Assembly (NCBI GenBank): GCA_963978545.1
Contig: OZ021729.1
Location: 11,497,501 to 11,561,500 of the forward strand
From: Linyphia triangularis
Taxonomy: Eukaryota; Arthropoda; Arachnida; Araneae; Linyphiidae
Direction: 5' to 3'
DNA: 64,000 nucleotides
Shown here piece by piece: positions 11,676-22,340 of the stretch. The stretch's first letter is position 1. Each line of letters begins with the position of its first letter. Below the pieces are notes generated by a model. It had not been told where the DNA came from. It did not search any database and was given only the letters and a program-made list of their open reading frames with translations. Position numbers and translations under genes: made by a program.

Positions 11676-12192
11676 TTTAAATCCTTTATGTTAATTTTGA
11701 ATTTATTTGTGCGTGGCTGAAGGGAAATTTTGAGGAAGCCTAATCAACCAACTTGCCGTCATCTGATTGAGTTGAAACTTGGCAGAGCGATTCGATGTAA
11801 ATGACAATTAATTCTATCAAATTTTGGGGGCTGTCACTGTCACAAACAAGTCGCTTTTACACATGTTTCTATAATCGAATTGAAATGCGAATAAGTCGCA
11901 TTAATATGTCATTGCTGAAACCCTTTCCTGTTGCCAAAATAATTTTAAACAGAATAAATAAAAGATATTTGGATGTGAATGCATAAATTCACATTCATTT
12001 TTAATTAATAAAGTTTTGAAACGTAGTTTCTCGCTTATTTTGCTGATAGAGATGTTCTTAATATTTAAAATTAGATGCAAAACACCAAACACACGCTGAC
12101 AAAAGAATCGGAGTTATGAATACAAAAATAGGCAATGTCGAAAAGGATTTACATTAAAAACTTTATTTTTATGGGTTATATTATTAATAATT
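11676..12192 (+). repeat. Dispersed repeat family F, copy 2
   Basis: Starts near AAATCCTTTATGTTAATTTTG and ends ATGGGTTATATTATT. It keeps the CCGTCATCTGATTG block, GGCAGAGCGATTCGATGT, CAAGTCGCTTTTAC and TTTCCTGTTGCCAAAAT. The second CGTCATCCAATCG block is lost in a short internal deletion near 11865. Noncoding; short frames on both strands are incidental. Confidence 0.88.
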
Positions 12193-12606
12193 AGTTCGGT
12201 TACTTTGTAGGTTTTGAGGTTTTAAATTTAGGATTTAATTCAGTTACGACATGCCAAATATTAAAGGTAATTTTTAGGCTAACTCCAATCTTTAAATGCA
12301 ATGTGCTATTTAAAATAAAATTAAGTCACTGTTGCTGTTGCACTTTTTAATAATGTACAAGGTCTTTCAGTCTCCCAAACTTTGAATTGACGTAACTGCG
12401 ATCCTATGGGAAATAAGTGACATGGTGACTAGACAGGTAGAGAATTTTAAATACACCGGTTTCCATAATTAGTTACAATATTGGAAGATTGTAGCACATT
12501 TTTATAAAACATAAATATAATGGATGAATGAGTTTTCCTGATGAAAAAAGGCATTATGATCCCTTTATTGGATATTGTAGTCCAAACATTCACATTTACA
12601 TAACAT

Positions 12607-13051
12607 TGTCTGTATATAGTGTAAATAGTGACGTACTATTTTAAAACTCTATTGTAATTTATTTTAACTTATTTTATTTATTAACAGCGATTATACACGT
12701 TAGAAAAAGGTGGCAACACCTAAAGCAATCGAGAAATTTCGAGATGTTTCTTTTCCGACGAATTGGCTGGAAATTTCGCGAATATGCTCACGCGCCTGCT
12801 ATATAAAGACCGGAGATCGGGAAAGTTTTCAGATTGACTTTGGACTTCGATGTGAGCTGATCGCTTTGTTTACTAGAGTGAACTTGTATAATCGCTGTAT
12901 TCGAAGTTGTTCTTACTGAAGCTTGTGTGGAAGCTTGAGGGTGATTAAACTGTTGTCTTTGAATAATTTTCGTGCCTTTGAAGAGTGAATAAATAGTAGT
13001 TTTTATCTTAAAAACTGTGCCATCATTGCCTCAACGGAACAATTCATAACA
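12607..13051 (+). mobile_element. probable solo LTR (445 bp) carrying heat-shock-element-like sites
   Basis: Starts TGTCTGTATATAG and ends TTCATAACA, giving the TG...CA ends of an LTR. Inside are a TATA box (TATAAA, 12802-12807), a GC-richer leader and an AATAAA at about 12987, in the order expected of U3-R-U5 on the plus strand. No internal retrotransposon sequence lies on either side, so it appears to be a solo LTR. The immediate 4-bp flanks (ACAT, ATAT) do not match perfectly. A ~28-bp similar sequence around ATTGTAGTCCAAAC occurs on both sides, longer than a normal LTR target duplication. The 69-codon frame inside (12710-12919) is probably incidental. Confidence 0.7.
12732..12783 (+). promoter_or_regulatory. 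heat-shock-element-like cluster upstream of the LTR TATA box
   Basis: 12769-12783 reads GGAAATTTCGCGAAT, three contiguous perfect nGAAn pentamers in alternating orientation, the canonical minimal HSF binding site. A second in-phase group, AGAAATTTCGAGATGTTTCT at 12732-12751, has pentamers GAA, TTC, a degenerate GAt and TTC. The TATA box begins 18 bp after the second group. HSF binding and heat induction are inferred; only the motif and spacing are seen. Confidence 0.6.
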
Positions 13052-13430
13052 ATATTGTAGTCCAAACGGTCACATTTAAAGAATGCATTGAAAGGCATAC
13101 AGATGCGTTTTCTTTACCCCATATTCAACAGTTATGTTCTTCGACAAATCTGTCCAAATAAAAATGAGCTTCATCAGTAAGTCACATACAAGCTTCATCA
13201 AATTTAATTCCTCCAATCAATTTTGCATACCGGTGTATTTATTTAAAATTCTATACATGTCTACTCAACACATACCACTAGTATCTCTCTCTGCTTCACA
13301 GTAATACCATTTAAAAGTTAAGGATTCCTTTATAAAAGACCTCTATTTGTCTCTTAATATAAGTATAGGGAATTAATATTTTACCTCCCAATTTTTTTTG
13401 CAATCGTTGTGTATCTTAGCGTGATTTAAT

Positions 13431-13995
13431 TGAAAATAATATAACCCATAAAAACAAAGTTTTTGATATAAATCCTTTACATGCATTGCCAATTTTTATA
13501 TTCGTTAACACAGCTCCGATTCTGTAAACAGCGTGTGCTTGGTGTTGGCATTTAATTTTAAATATCAAAAACATTCCTATCAGCAAAATGTGGGGCAAAC
13601 TACGTTTCAAAATTTATTTATTAAAAATGAAATTGAATTTATGCACTCACATCCAACTATAATTTATTTATTCTGATTAAATTAATTTTATTATGTATTC
13701 ATTAAAAACAATTTGGCATCAGGAAAGAGTTTCTTCAATGGTTGGTTAAATACTATTTTAGTGCGATTAGATGACGGCAATTTGGTTTATTAGTAGTCTA
13801 TAAAAGCTATCTTTTAGTGCCAGTTACAACTTCAAAATTTGATTGAATGCATTGTCACCGACATCGAATCTATCTGCCATGTTTCAGACCGATTGGATGA
13901 CGGCAAGGGGGTTAACTGGGCCTCCGCAAATTTCTCCGTCATTAACAAATATACACTCAAAGTCGAAGTTAATATAAAGGATTTAAAAAGTAAAG
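13431..13995 (-). repeat. Dispersed repeat family F, copy 3 (minus)
   Basis: Begins on the plus strand with ATAATATAACCCATAAAAAC and ends GAAGTTAATATAAAGGATTT, the reverse of the family's two ends. It includes GGATGACGGCAAGGGGGTTAA and CGACATCGAATCTATCTGCC, and both CCGTCATC blocks in reverse. A full-length copy of about 560 bp, useful for a consensus. Confidence 0.9.
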
Positions 13996-14056
13996 TTATT
14001 TCCTTGATATTTTTTTTTATTGATTTAATATTAAAACATTATCCAAGTACTATCCT

Positions 14057-14237
14057 GCCGACCAAACGGTATAGTGGTTAGCGTGCTAGCTTCTAGACCG
14101 CGAGGTTGCGTGTTCGAGTCCCGTGTTAGGCATGAGTGTTTGTAAATGTATGTTGGTTTGTCTAATGACGAATGTTTCGGCGCATTATAGCCCTCGTGTT
14201 GCTGACGGCGCCAAATAATCTGAATACAACCAACCAA
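14057..14237 (+). mobile_element. tRNA-derived SINE-A, copy 2
   Basis: Starts GCCGACCAAACGGTATAG. A-box TATAGTGGTTAGCG and B-box TGTTCGAGTCC at tRNA spacing, then the common body and ACCAACCAA tail. CCAAGTACTATCC is present at 14043-14055 and 14234-14246, a 13-bp target duplication whose first bases overlap the CCAA tail. Minus-strand frame 14031-14237 is SINE sequence, not a gene. Confidence 0.95.
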
Positions 14238-14726
14238 GTACTATCCAACTCCAGGTTTTATCCATACTTCTTAAAGTTGACTTAGTGTTATCGATTGACC
14301 ATACCCATAAAATGTAAAACGAGTTGGTAGTTCATATATTACCACTGGATAGCAAAAGTTAAATACCACCACTGTTGAGTAATGCTAGCCTTTCATCGAA
14401 TTTCAAAAGCCATTTACTAAGAATAGTCTTTTATCTAGACTTAGTTCACTTCATTTCGGAAGTCTCTAGTTGATATTGACTTTCTCTATCGAAACGTGAC
14501 GTCACTAAGTTCTTGTGTTTCCTTTGATAGATTAATGTATTGTGAGGTTTGAATCTAATCTTATAGCCCTATTTCGGTTTTTATTCGGACAATTGTATGA
14601 AGGATCTACCAAGTTGCCATGTCGAGTATTTATTAGGACTTGATATAGAATTGCATTATGACTGTAATATTGATTTAGTATCTAATAAGGAATTAATGAA
14701 TGGATGTGTAAAGCAGATCAGAATTA

Positions 14727-15461
14727 CATGTTGGTCATAATGAAACTTTGCCAATATATGGACCTTGAGCGCTTGTTCCGTTCAACAGATCGAGATGAGA
14801 TTTCAGGTATTGTTATTTAGAGGTATGAGGTCGGGATTCTGTGAATAGCATCAAAATGGCACTCATGGTTACGGTTATAGTTACAAAAACTCGAAATTTT
14901 CTAATAGCGAAACCTACTTTTTCCTGTCGCAAAATACTCAGCGCATGCGAAAACCCTAAAGAGCGTTGGAACGGTGTGTGTATCACAAAAAAACGGATAT
15001 GCACAAAAAACAAACGGCGAACGGCAAGACACCGATCACAGAACGCCGCTCGTCAGATAATCAGCTTAGGAAACCGATACAATTGCCTATGATAGCACCC
15101 ATGTGAACTTAGGCCTCTGTCATATGCAGATTTCTACCATGCACTGCGATCGCATTTTTGTAGGCCGTTCGCAGAGCTGTTTTTGAATGCGTCCATTTTT
15201 TGTGATACATGTGCCATTACGACGCTCTTTAGGGATTTTGCTTGCACTGAGCATTTTGCGACATGAAAAAGTAGGTGTTGGCTTTCGAAAATTTCGAGTT
15301 TCTGTACCTATAACCGTAACCATGAACGCCCTTGTGTTGTCATTCACAGAATCCCAAGCTCATACTTCTGAATAACTATACCTGAAATCTCATCTCGATC
15401 CTTTGAACGGAACGGAAGCTAGAGGTCCATATATTGGAAAAGTTTCTTTATGACTACCCTG
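14727..15461. mobile_element. 735-bp element with ~340-bp inverted repeats and TA flanks
   Basis: The left arm and the reverse complement of the right arm match for most of their length: CATAATGAAAC/CATAAAGAAAC, CCAATATATGGACCT, GAGATGAGATTTCAGGTAT, CGAAATTTTC, CTACTTTTTC-TGTCGCAAAAT and CCCTAAAGAGCG. Both ends touch TA (14725-14726 and 15462-15463), the target of the Tc1/mariner superfamily; the better end reads CAGGGTAGTCATAAAG. The ORFs at 14841-15092 and 15120-15347 are the two arms read in opposite directions, which explains their similar peptides. No transposase. Probably a long-TIR MITE. Confidence 0.85.
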
Positions 15462-15469
15462 TATATATA

Positions 15470-15965
15470 TTTATAGTGGTTTTATAAAATAAAAGCAGAT
15501 AAAGGTTATTATTTATTATTTGTTTAGAAGCTCACAAAACATCTCTAAGCAACAGTGAACTCGTTATCAAGCTCTAACAACAATTTCAGTGTATACAACT
15601 TCCCATTCACAGCGATAATTCAGACACTGCAAATATAAACAAAACTTTTCATAACAATGCTCAAAATCCAAATAAACTCATTTCGCGAATCGGGGACGTT
15701 TTTATACTAGCTGGCAAAGTTTCCGGAAAAATCAAGAGCAAACGATTTTGCAAATAAGAACATGCAGAACGGTCACGAAACCTTCCGACCCGACTACCCT
15801 GCCCTTGTCTCGAGCTTGTATTACCGCAGCTAACAAACAAACCTAATAAAAAAAATAGAACTTCGAAAATAAAACGAAGAGAAGCAAAAAGAAACATTAT
15901 TCACAACTATTTTCAGAAAAATTGCGCAACAATATTTAAATTATTTTCTATTAAAATTCAGTCAA
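15470..15965. other. unassigned sequence
   Basis: No repeat of the window is recognised. The minus-strand 78-codon frame (15661-15897) starts with a hydrophobic stretch resembling a signal sequence, but no family is recognised, the segment is short and no splice context is evident; I do not call it a gene. Confidence 0.3.
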
Positions 15966-15984
15966 CAATTAATACAAAACGGTA

Positions 15985-16540
15985 ACAATTCCAACATTGC
16001 AACAGTAACAATTCCTATATTGTAATAGTAACAATTCCTATATTGTAACGGTAACAGTTCCTATATTGTAACGGTAACAATTCCTATATTTTAACAGCCG
16101 ACCCAACGGTATAGTGGTTAGCTTGCTAGCTTCTAGACCGCGAGGTTGCGGGTTCTAGTCCCGTGTAAGGCATGGGTGTTTGTAAATGTATGTTGGCTTG
16201 TCAAATGACGAATGTTTCGGCGTTTTATAGCCCTCGTGTTGCTGACGGCGCCAGATCATCTCAAAACAACCAACCTATATTGTAACAGCAACAATTCCTA
16301 TATTGTAATGATAACAATTCCTATATTGTAATGATAACAATTCCTATATTGTAATGATAACAATTCCTATATTGTAATGGTAACAATTCCTATATTGTAA
16401 TGGTAACAATTCTTATATTGTAATGGTAACAATTCCTATATTGTAATGGTAACAATTCCTATATTGTAACGGTAACAATTCCTATATTGTAACGGTAACA
16501 ATTTCTTTATTGTGACGATAACAATTCCTATATTGTACTA
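15985..16540. repeat. 23-bp satellite, about 17 copies, split by a SINE
   Basis: Unit approximately AACAATTCCTATATTGTAAYGGT. Variants (GTAACGGT, GTAATGAT, GTAATGGT) are clustered, with four runs of related sub-types, consistent with local expansion. The array is interrupted by SINE-A at 16098-16273. Noncoding. Confidence 0.95.
16098..16273 (+). mobile_element. tRNA-derived SINE-A, copy 3, inside the 23-bp satellite
   Basis: Starts CCGACCCAACGGTATAG and ends AACAACCAA. A box TATAGTGGTTAGC and B box GGTTCTAGTCC (one change). CCTATATTTTAACAG (16083-16097) and CCTATATTGTAACAG (16274-16288) flank it with one mismatch. Because the target is itself a repeat, the duplication limit is less certain than for other copies, but the AACAG variant is seen only at the two junctions. 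Confidence 0.93.
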
Positions 16541-16810
16541 CATACAAACACTCAAACTGCTTTAGATACGTGCAAACACAATCAAAAAGTTTCACATCTT
16601 ACTCCGGAAGAAAAATAGTTTTCGTTTTAAGCAGAAACTTCATTTCACCAGTATATAAGGTCATTTATTACTTCCAAAATGAAGTTTTTCAATTTTGAAA
16701 CATCACTTCATGAACACTAGACTTCTTCCATCCTTTTTCAGCTCACTGATTTCTTGATCGTGTGGGGGTACTTTTGTATCTTATAAACAGAAAACAAACT
16801 TTTTTAACTT

Positions 16811-16833
16811 AAAAAAAAAAAAAAAAAAAAAAA
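16811..16833. repeat. poly-A tract (23 A)
   Basis: Uninterrupted A run. The surrounding 16541-17380 has no recognised element or gene. Confidence 0.95.
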
Positions 16834-17400
16834 CTATTTTTATCCCATTTTCCAGCAAAAAGACAGCTTTTCCCGGCCATCCTTTTCATTCTCTGATTGA
16901 TGCAATTTATTACTGAACAGAGAGAGGTTTTATTTCGGAGAGTTTTGAATGGGCCGCGGGAAAATTGAGGAAGATACGAAAGTTGAAGTTTTGGAACTGA
17001 AGTGGGATGATTTAGGCTCTGCTCTATATCTATATGTACTTTTAGAAAACTGAAACTATTTTATACTCGTCTACTTCGAACTGCGGTGACGGATGTAGTT
17101 AGAGTTTGATCGACGTTTTACAAATTTGGCATTTTTGTAGTCTCTGAAATGCGATGTGAAAATTTAAAAAGAAATTGAAGCTGAAGCTTCTACTTTTTAG
17201 GCATTTAGTGTATTTTTACAGAATTGTTGATAAAGGTGGGGAAGTTGAAAAACCTTGGATTACTTGGTCAGAACAATTTTGATCAATAGCATTAGGCTCA
17301 GTTTTTTTTTTTTTTGTGGTGATTCTGCCGTCAAGGCTCTAAATTAAAAAAAAAAATTAAAAAATCGATTGCCTATCTTGACACTTCTTTATTTGTCTTT

Positions 17401-17575
17401 GCCCATCTAAGTGGCTGCGTGGGTAGCGCTCTGGCCTCGCATGCCTCGAACAATGGGTTAGGCATGGATGTTCACTGTGGTTCGGAATCCACTTTAAGCT
17501 GTAGGTCCCGTCCTGTTTAGCCGTTATTGTGCATAAAAATAAGTCGTTGAGCTTACAAACAAACCAAATAACCAT
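17401..17575 (+). mobile_element. tRNA-derived SINE-B, copy 1
   Basis: Head GCCCATCTAAGTGGCTGCGTGGGTAGCGC (two blocks: an A-box-like GTGGGTAGCGC and a damaged B-box region ending in GGGTTAGGCATGG). The body has GGTTCGGAATCCAC and GCCGTTATTGTGCATAAAAA, ending in ACAAACAAACCAAATAACCA. TTTATTTGTCTTT (17388-17400) and TTTATTAGTCTTT (17576-17588) form a 13-bp target duplication with one mismatch. The B box looks deleted, so this copy is probably transcriptionally dead. Confidence 0.88.
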
Positions 17576-17749
17576 TTTATTAGTCTTTAGAAAATATTCA
17601 TCTTATACCCTTAAATGGCTCAATTTCTTAGGTCATACAAACCTATGTACAAATATACAACAATAAAACGTGTGTAATATCAAACGTATGAACGTAAAAG
17701 CGCCAAAATATGCATTTTAATTTTTTAGGTTGAGAGCTCTTTAACTTAG

Positions 17750-18060
17750 GACAGCAGTATTCATTTAACGTTAATTTTTCAATTACATGTATCTTCTGCA
17801 CATGCGCGATTTTGACGTAATCCTTATGGTCACGTTTCATGGTCACTACTGACTTGTAAGCTGAATTTTGTGTGTGTTATGACATTGTAGCAATATCAAT
17901 TTTGGAGTTATGCTTTCCACTGACAGATGGATGTATTTATTTTCCTGTATTTTTATTTGCATTCTAGATCTCCTGAAATGTGTATATCATCAAAATAACA
18001 GCCCAAAGAAAATGCTGGTGTGATACTTTCATTACGCTTTATTAGATACCAGAAAATTAT
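17750..18060 (+). repeat. Dispersed repeat family E, copy 2 (partial)
   Basis: Contains ATCTTCTGCACATGCGCGATTTTGACG-type sequence (GCGCGATTTTGACG), ACTTGTAAGCTGAA and a final GATACTTTCATTACG near 18027, matching the order in the 10.2- and 37.4-kb copies. The 5' part with GGAATGTTTAGAACAC is missing. Confidence 0.55.
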
Positions 18061-18329
18061 AAGTATAAATTATATCAATGCAGCAATGTTTAAAATATTG
18101 GCACATGAAACCGCGCCAAATTATGGCAACTATAGGCAGTTTACTTGTTATTAAAATATGGTGTCGGCTGCCATTTGTTGGCGAAAATCACCTTGGTGCA
18201 GAATCCGTACCGTACATGGAATTTTAACCAAAATATTGTCCGAATAAATTTGACTAAAAAAAAGCTTCACGAATTAAATTCGGTAAAAAAGTTCATATTT
18301 ATGTTCATATAATTTCATATCATGAACAA

Positions 18330-18850
18330 CTACTTACTCAAAGCCTATCTACAGGATTTTTCAGAAAGGGATCTCTATCTTTGAAATAACACAACTGCTA
18401 ATCACTGAGAGACAAAATAAAGAGACAAGTTGTATAAAAAGGTACGGAATTTTAAATACACCGGCATGTAATATTAGTTACAATATTGAAATGTGGCAAC
18501 AAATAGTCGTAAAATATTGATAAAATTGAATGAGCTCATCATTTACCTCAAGAAAAAGTTGCCGGTTGTCTCTTTTCTGGATAATGCAGCCCAAACGGTC
18601 AATTTTGCTGAATGCAGTTTTTTTGCAAGACACACAGATGGGTTTTCAGTCCCCCCATATTAACAAGTTTTGTTGATTGACATATCCGTCCAAATTAAAA
18701 AAGGTCCTCATGGGTAAACCAAATGCAGTCGTCATCAAATTTACTCTCATCAATAATTATCCAGCCAACATACAGCTAAACTCTTCTTTGTGTCTCTCAA
18801 TGTTTCGAAGTTATACCATTATATGGTGAACTGAAATCTCTCTTCACAAT
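18330..18850 (-). pseudogene. Tc1/mariner-like element relic, copy 3
   Basis: Minus-strand translation of about 18580-18740 with frameshifts gives DGYVNQQNLLIWGG, KPSVCLAKKLHS and LTVWAAL, the Tc1/mariner first-Asp region in its best-preserved form here; the expected DE has become THED. Plus-strand TACGGAATTTTAAATACACC lies at about 18442. Ends are not resolved. The transposase cannot be functional. Confidence 0.72.
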
Positions 18851-18852
18851 CT

Positions 18853-18872
18853 CCCCCCCCCCCCCCCCCCCC
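18853..18872. repeat. poly-C tract (20 C)
   Basis: Twenty consecutive C at the right edge of the mariner relic. Long C runs are rare in AT-rich genomes; length may be affected by sequencing. Confidence 0.92.
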
Positions 18873-18879
18873 ATGCAAA

Positions 18880-20230
18880 TCCAGCTGTCTTTTTAAAAAT
18901 ACTGTTTATTCCAGAACAATTGATGATGTGGTCTTGTCAATTCCCTAAAAAAAAATCCGCCCAAACTAAATCTGTAACAAAAAGTATCTGTTAGCTATTT
19001 TCCTAAAAAGAAAAGAACAAAAAACCTAAAAAACTCTTCTTTATCCCTTTATTTTTTATCAGTGGTGGCATTACACAACCAGCCATTGTCCATTTCTAAA
19101 CTCCACTAAGTGAAACCCGATACAGATTGCGATATAACTCCGAAACGATACAAATAGGACAAAATAAATCCACGCCAGTATCGACATTGATGGTCGATAC
19201 GAGTCGGAATTAAAAACCCTTCCGAATTCCCCAACAATAAGTGCACTACATTGAATACAACTGGAATCAAGAGGCCAAAAAAGAACTCCTGTAGAGATAT
19301 TCGAAGTCTCAATATTCAACTCGCAGTCGACCATAGATCTTCTATTATGCCCGCGTCACTTTCGTATGGAATGTATCGATAGTTTTGCATCGATTCTCGA
19401 ACCCTTTTCACCATTATCGTCTGCAGCCTTCATAATACTTCCACTTCTTCTCCTTCTCGCCATACTGAAAATCCTGTTAGGACTGAAAAGCTGTGAATCG
19501 TGAAATTTTTAGTTCGATACAGACGATTTTTTTTATGGTTATTTATTTGAGTTTTTGGTCTTTTTTTCATTTCATTTTTATTTTTTCGAATCGTAATCGA
19601 TTCAAGTTTTGGGCCGAATGATTGGGTTCGATTTCAGCTGTCTCACTGCAGTGTATTTTCCACGGTCCGTTTGGAGTTTTTTTCTTCTTCGTCTTCGGTA
19701 GATATTGGCTACTTCTTTACGCTTTAAAGGCTTCTTGAATATTTGAAAAATCTTGAGACCTGTCTGAAAAAGGTTGATAGGAGCCATCTTTCAATACCTC
19801 AATGTAGCGAAAGACATTTTATAATGGAACAGTTACCTTTCATATGTTGCCACTTATTCATAAATTACGATGGTACTTGTTGTAAATATCACGTTGAATT
19901 CGTATGGCATTATACCACTTGTAGTAGTCATCATGTGGTAGTTGCTTCACTTAGTTCTTCAATTTTATGTAGAGCATTTTTAAGTTTAGCTTTCATTGTT
20001 TCTCATGTACATTGTAAAAAAAAAGCTTCATACCTAATTTAGGAACCAATAAGTGCTAATTAATCACCTTCCGGTTGATAAACCACCTAACTTAAACGGT
20101 AAACACTTTCATTTCCTCCTTACAACAATTATCTTAACTAGTATAGAATTCTTAAAAACTGTTGTTTTTTTTTTAGTATATAGCAAAAAAGTTTCAATAC
20201 AAATCTCTACTTGGAAGTTCAACATTTTGT
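18880..20230. other. apparently single-copy region, no supported gene
   Basis: 19071-19480 is less AT-rich than its surroundings and holds two overlapping minus-strand frames of 87 and 68 codons (19071-19334 and 19106-19312) in different registers, so at most one could be real. Neither shows a recognisable domain. A pyrimidine-rich strip occurs at 19440-19460. 19480-20230 has only short frames. It could contain an exon of an otherwise unseen gene; I cannot support one. Confidence 0.35.
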
Positions 20231-20234
20231 TGTT

Positions 20235-20765
20235 TTTAAATCCTTTATATTAACTTCGATTTTGTGTGTCGATGTAGGGATAAATCTCCGGTGGCCTAAA
20301 TAACCCCCTTGCCTTCATTCAATCGGTCTGAAACTTGGCAGATAGATTCGATGTCGATGATAATGCATTCTATCAAATTTGGGGTCTGCAACTGTCACAA
20401 AAAGGTCGCTTTTACGGAATACTAATAAACCAACTCGCCGTTATCCAATCACGTTAAAATAGCATTTAACCGACCATTAAAGAAACTTTTTCCTGTTGCC
20501 ACATGTTTTTAATAAATAATAAAATTGTTTTAATCAGAATAAATAAATGATATCAGGATGTGAGGGCATACTTCGCGTTCATTTTAAATAAATTTTAAAA
20601 TGTAGTTTGCAGCGCATTTTGCTAGTAGAAATGTTTTTTTTATATTTAAAATTAGATATCGTTTACAGAATCGGCAATGTGTTAACGAATATAAAAATTA
20701 GCAATGCATACAACATATTTATATTAAGTACTTTGTTTTTATGGGTTATATTTTTATCTGGAAAT
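20235..20765 (+). repeat. Dispersed repeat family F, copy 4
   Basis: Starts AAATCCTTTATATTAACTTCG and ends ATGGGTTATATTT. It keeps GGCAGATAGATTCGATGTCG, AGGTCGCTTTTACGGAATAC, CGTTATCCAATC and TTCCTGTTGCC. A short stretch around the ACACCAAGCACACG block is deleted near 20657. Confidence 0.9.
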
Positions 20766-20769
20766 TTAA

Positions 20770-21905
20770 GAAAGCGTATATTTGGCTCCTTTATTCAAGA
20801 AGCGTATTTACGTTTCGAATAAGTCTAGCATACGAATAACCACATGACTGAGGTTCAACTATATCTCTACAATTTTTTCTGTCGCGTGAATTGACATGGT
20901 GGTGATAACGACAGGTCTTGCTGACTTGTAAATGTTTAATGGTCTTTCTCCCATTCAAGACTCAATAATATTTCCTCTTCCACGATTTCCTCCTTAACAC
21001 TAGGATTGCTTTCAGTTGTCGCCATCCTGTTCTGGCGTTGTGTTAGTCTACGTATAGCTCTTGCGTCAGGGAATATCCATTACAACCAACCTCCATTTAC
21101 AAAAACCTTGTATTACGAAAGAAATGTTTTATATCAAGAGGTATCTTGTTTGGTATTGTTATTGTAAAAATCTGCGTTTTGTAGGATATCTCCCTGGTCT
21201 TATTACTATTAGTCAAAAACTGCATAATAACATGCATTTCTTTGGTGGTGTCATGAGGAATTTTTTAACCTTTAAATATTACAATTCAAAAGCAAAGTTT
21301 GCTAATTTTTAATCTGCGACCGTTAGATACTTGACTGCCATATGAGTTACATTCAACTCACATCACTGGTTCAATGTCTTCTCCAATCAACGCGTCGACG
21401 AGTGCTGTAGTTGAGGGGTTTGATAATTTTGGCGCATGGGCAACACGTGGCGCTCATACTGCACCAAAGAAATTGGTGGACATCAATTTAAAATTTAAAA
21501 AACGAAGTATCGGAAAAATTAATATAAAAGTCAAAGTTGAAGTGTTTTAGTGAGTGGAAGCATTCCACAAAAAATGACTCGTGGTCTGTCAGACCGCATA
21601 CAGCAGTTAAAGGTTAAATCACATTGGCTCTCTAGACCGGAATCGTGCTGAATTCCGTGGAAGTCAACGTGTTAAGCTTGTTCATTTTTTATATACGTTA
21701 ACTTAAAAACATAGAACGGCAATGGCCATTGATTTTATTCAGAATTCAATTGATGTAAGTGGAAAGCATGTTTAAAAATTTTAAACTTTTTACACAATTT
21801 AAGCATCATTCAGAAGCTACATATAAATTTATGTACTGCGCGGAGTGACATTATACTATTACCTATTCATTCTTTATCTTTATTTTTTCAACTTAATCTT
21901 TTACA
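20770..21905. other. no gene or defined element seen
   Basis: Mixed-composition sequence with an 83-codon plus frame (21061-21312) lacking recognisable motifs. No family shared with the rest of the window. Confidence 0.4.
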
Positions 21906-21909
21906 CTAC

Positions 21910-21937
21910 AAAAAAAAAAAAAAAAAAAAAAAAAAAA
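21910..21937. repeat. poly-A tract (28 A)
   Basis: Uninterrupted A run directly before a C-rich block; may be a retroinsertion tail, but no body is identifiable upstream. Confidence 0.95.
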
Positions 21938-21979
21938 CCGATTTTTTCATTCTCCTCACATCTGCTTTCAAACAAAGAA

Positions 21980-22340
21980 ACTCGATGAAACCTCATAAGT
22001 ACAGATAACATAAACGTACAAAAACCCCACTCCAACCCCAAATGAAGCTTTTACTCCAATCACCCCCCTTCTCCCCCTTCTACACTTCACTCCCCCACCC
22101 AAAAAAAGAAAGCCTATCGAAACGTGCTGATCCCAAAAGAAATTCAACACTGCACAATTCACGGATACCACATTCTTATCGCCAAAAACCATTTGCCCCC
22201 CCCCCTCTCCCTTCTGAATAACGGGGATGTCTTGTTCTCCCACGCGGAATATCACTAGATGAATTCATTCCAAACCAAACGATTGATGGATGGAAGCAGG
22301 AAGCCATGCCCCCTCCTCCCTCTCCCTCACAAAATAGAAA
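21980..22340. other. C/T-rich strand-asymmetric block
   Basis: The plus strand is rich in C and poor in G, with CCCCCC-rich patches near 22060-22090, 22195-22212 and 22310-22330. The complementary strand therefore carries several G runs that could form G-quadruplexes. The two minus-strand glycine-rich frames (21968-22255 and 22176-22367) are products of this composition. Confidence 0.6.

Larger units (their letters stand above)
12345..13360 (-). pseudogene. Tc1/mariner-like element relic, copy 2, split by an LTR
   Basis: The minus-strand translation of about 13050-13190 gives TDEAHF followed by LDRFV, IWGKENASVC and NVTVW, matching the first-Asp region of Tc1/mariner transposases, with stops and indels. 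The outer TAGAGAATTTTAAATACACCGG (about 12440) and its inverse near 13235-13265 bracket the element. An LTR (12607-13051) interrupts the coding remnant. AATTGACG and GTGACATGG sequences on the left also occur near the 18.4-kb copy in diverged form. Non-functional. Confidence 0.7.

Noticed and set aside
14813..15375. Four similar proteins of 62-83 residues
   Set aside because: They are the two arms of one inverted-repeat element read on both strands.
19071..19334. Overlapping 87- and 68-codon minus frames as a membrane protein gene
   Set aside because: Two registers overlap, no recognisable domain and no splice context; kept only as unassigned sequence.
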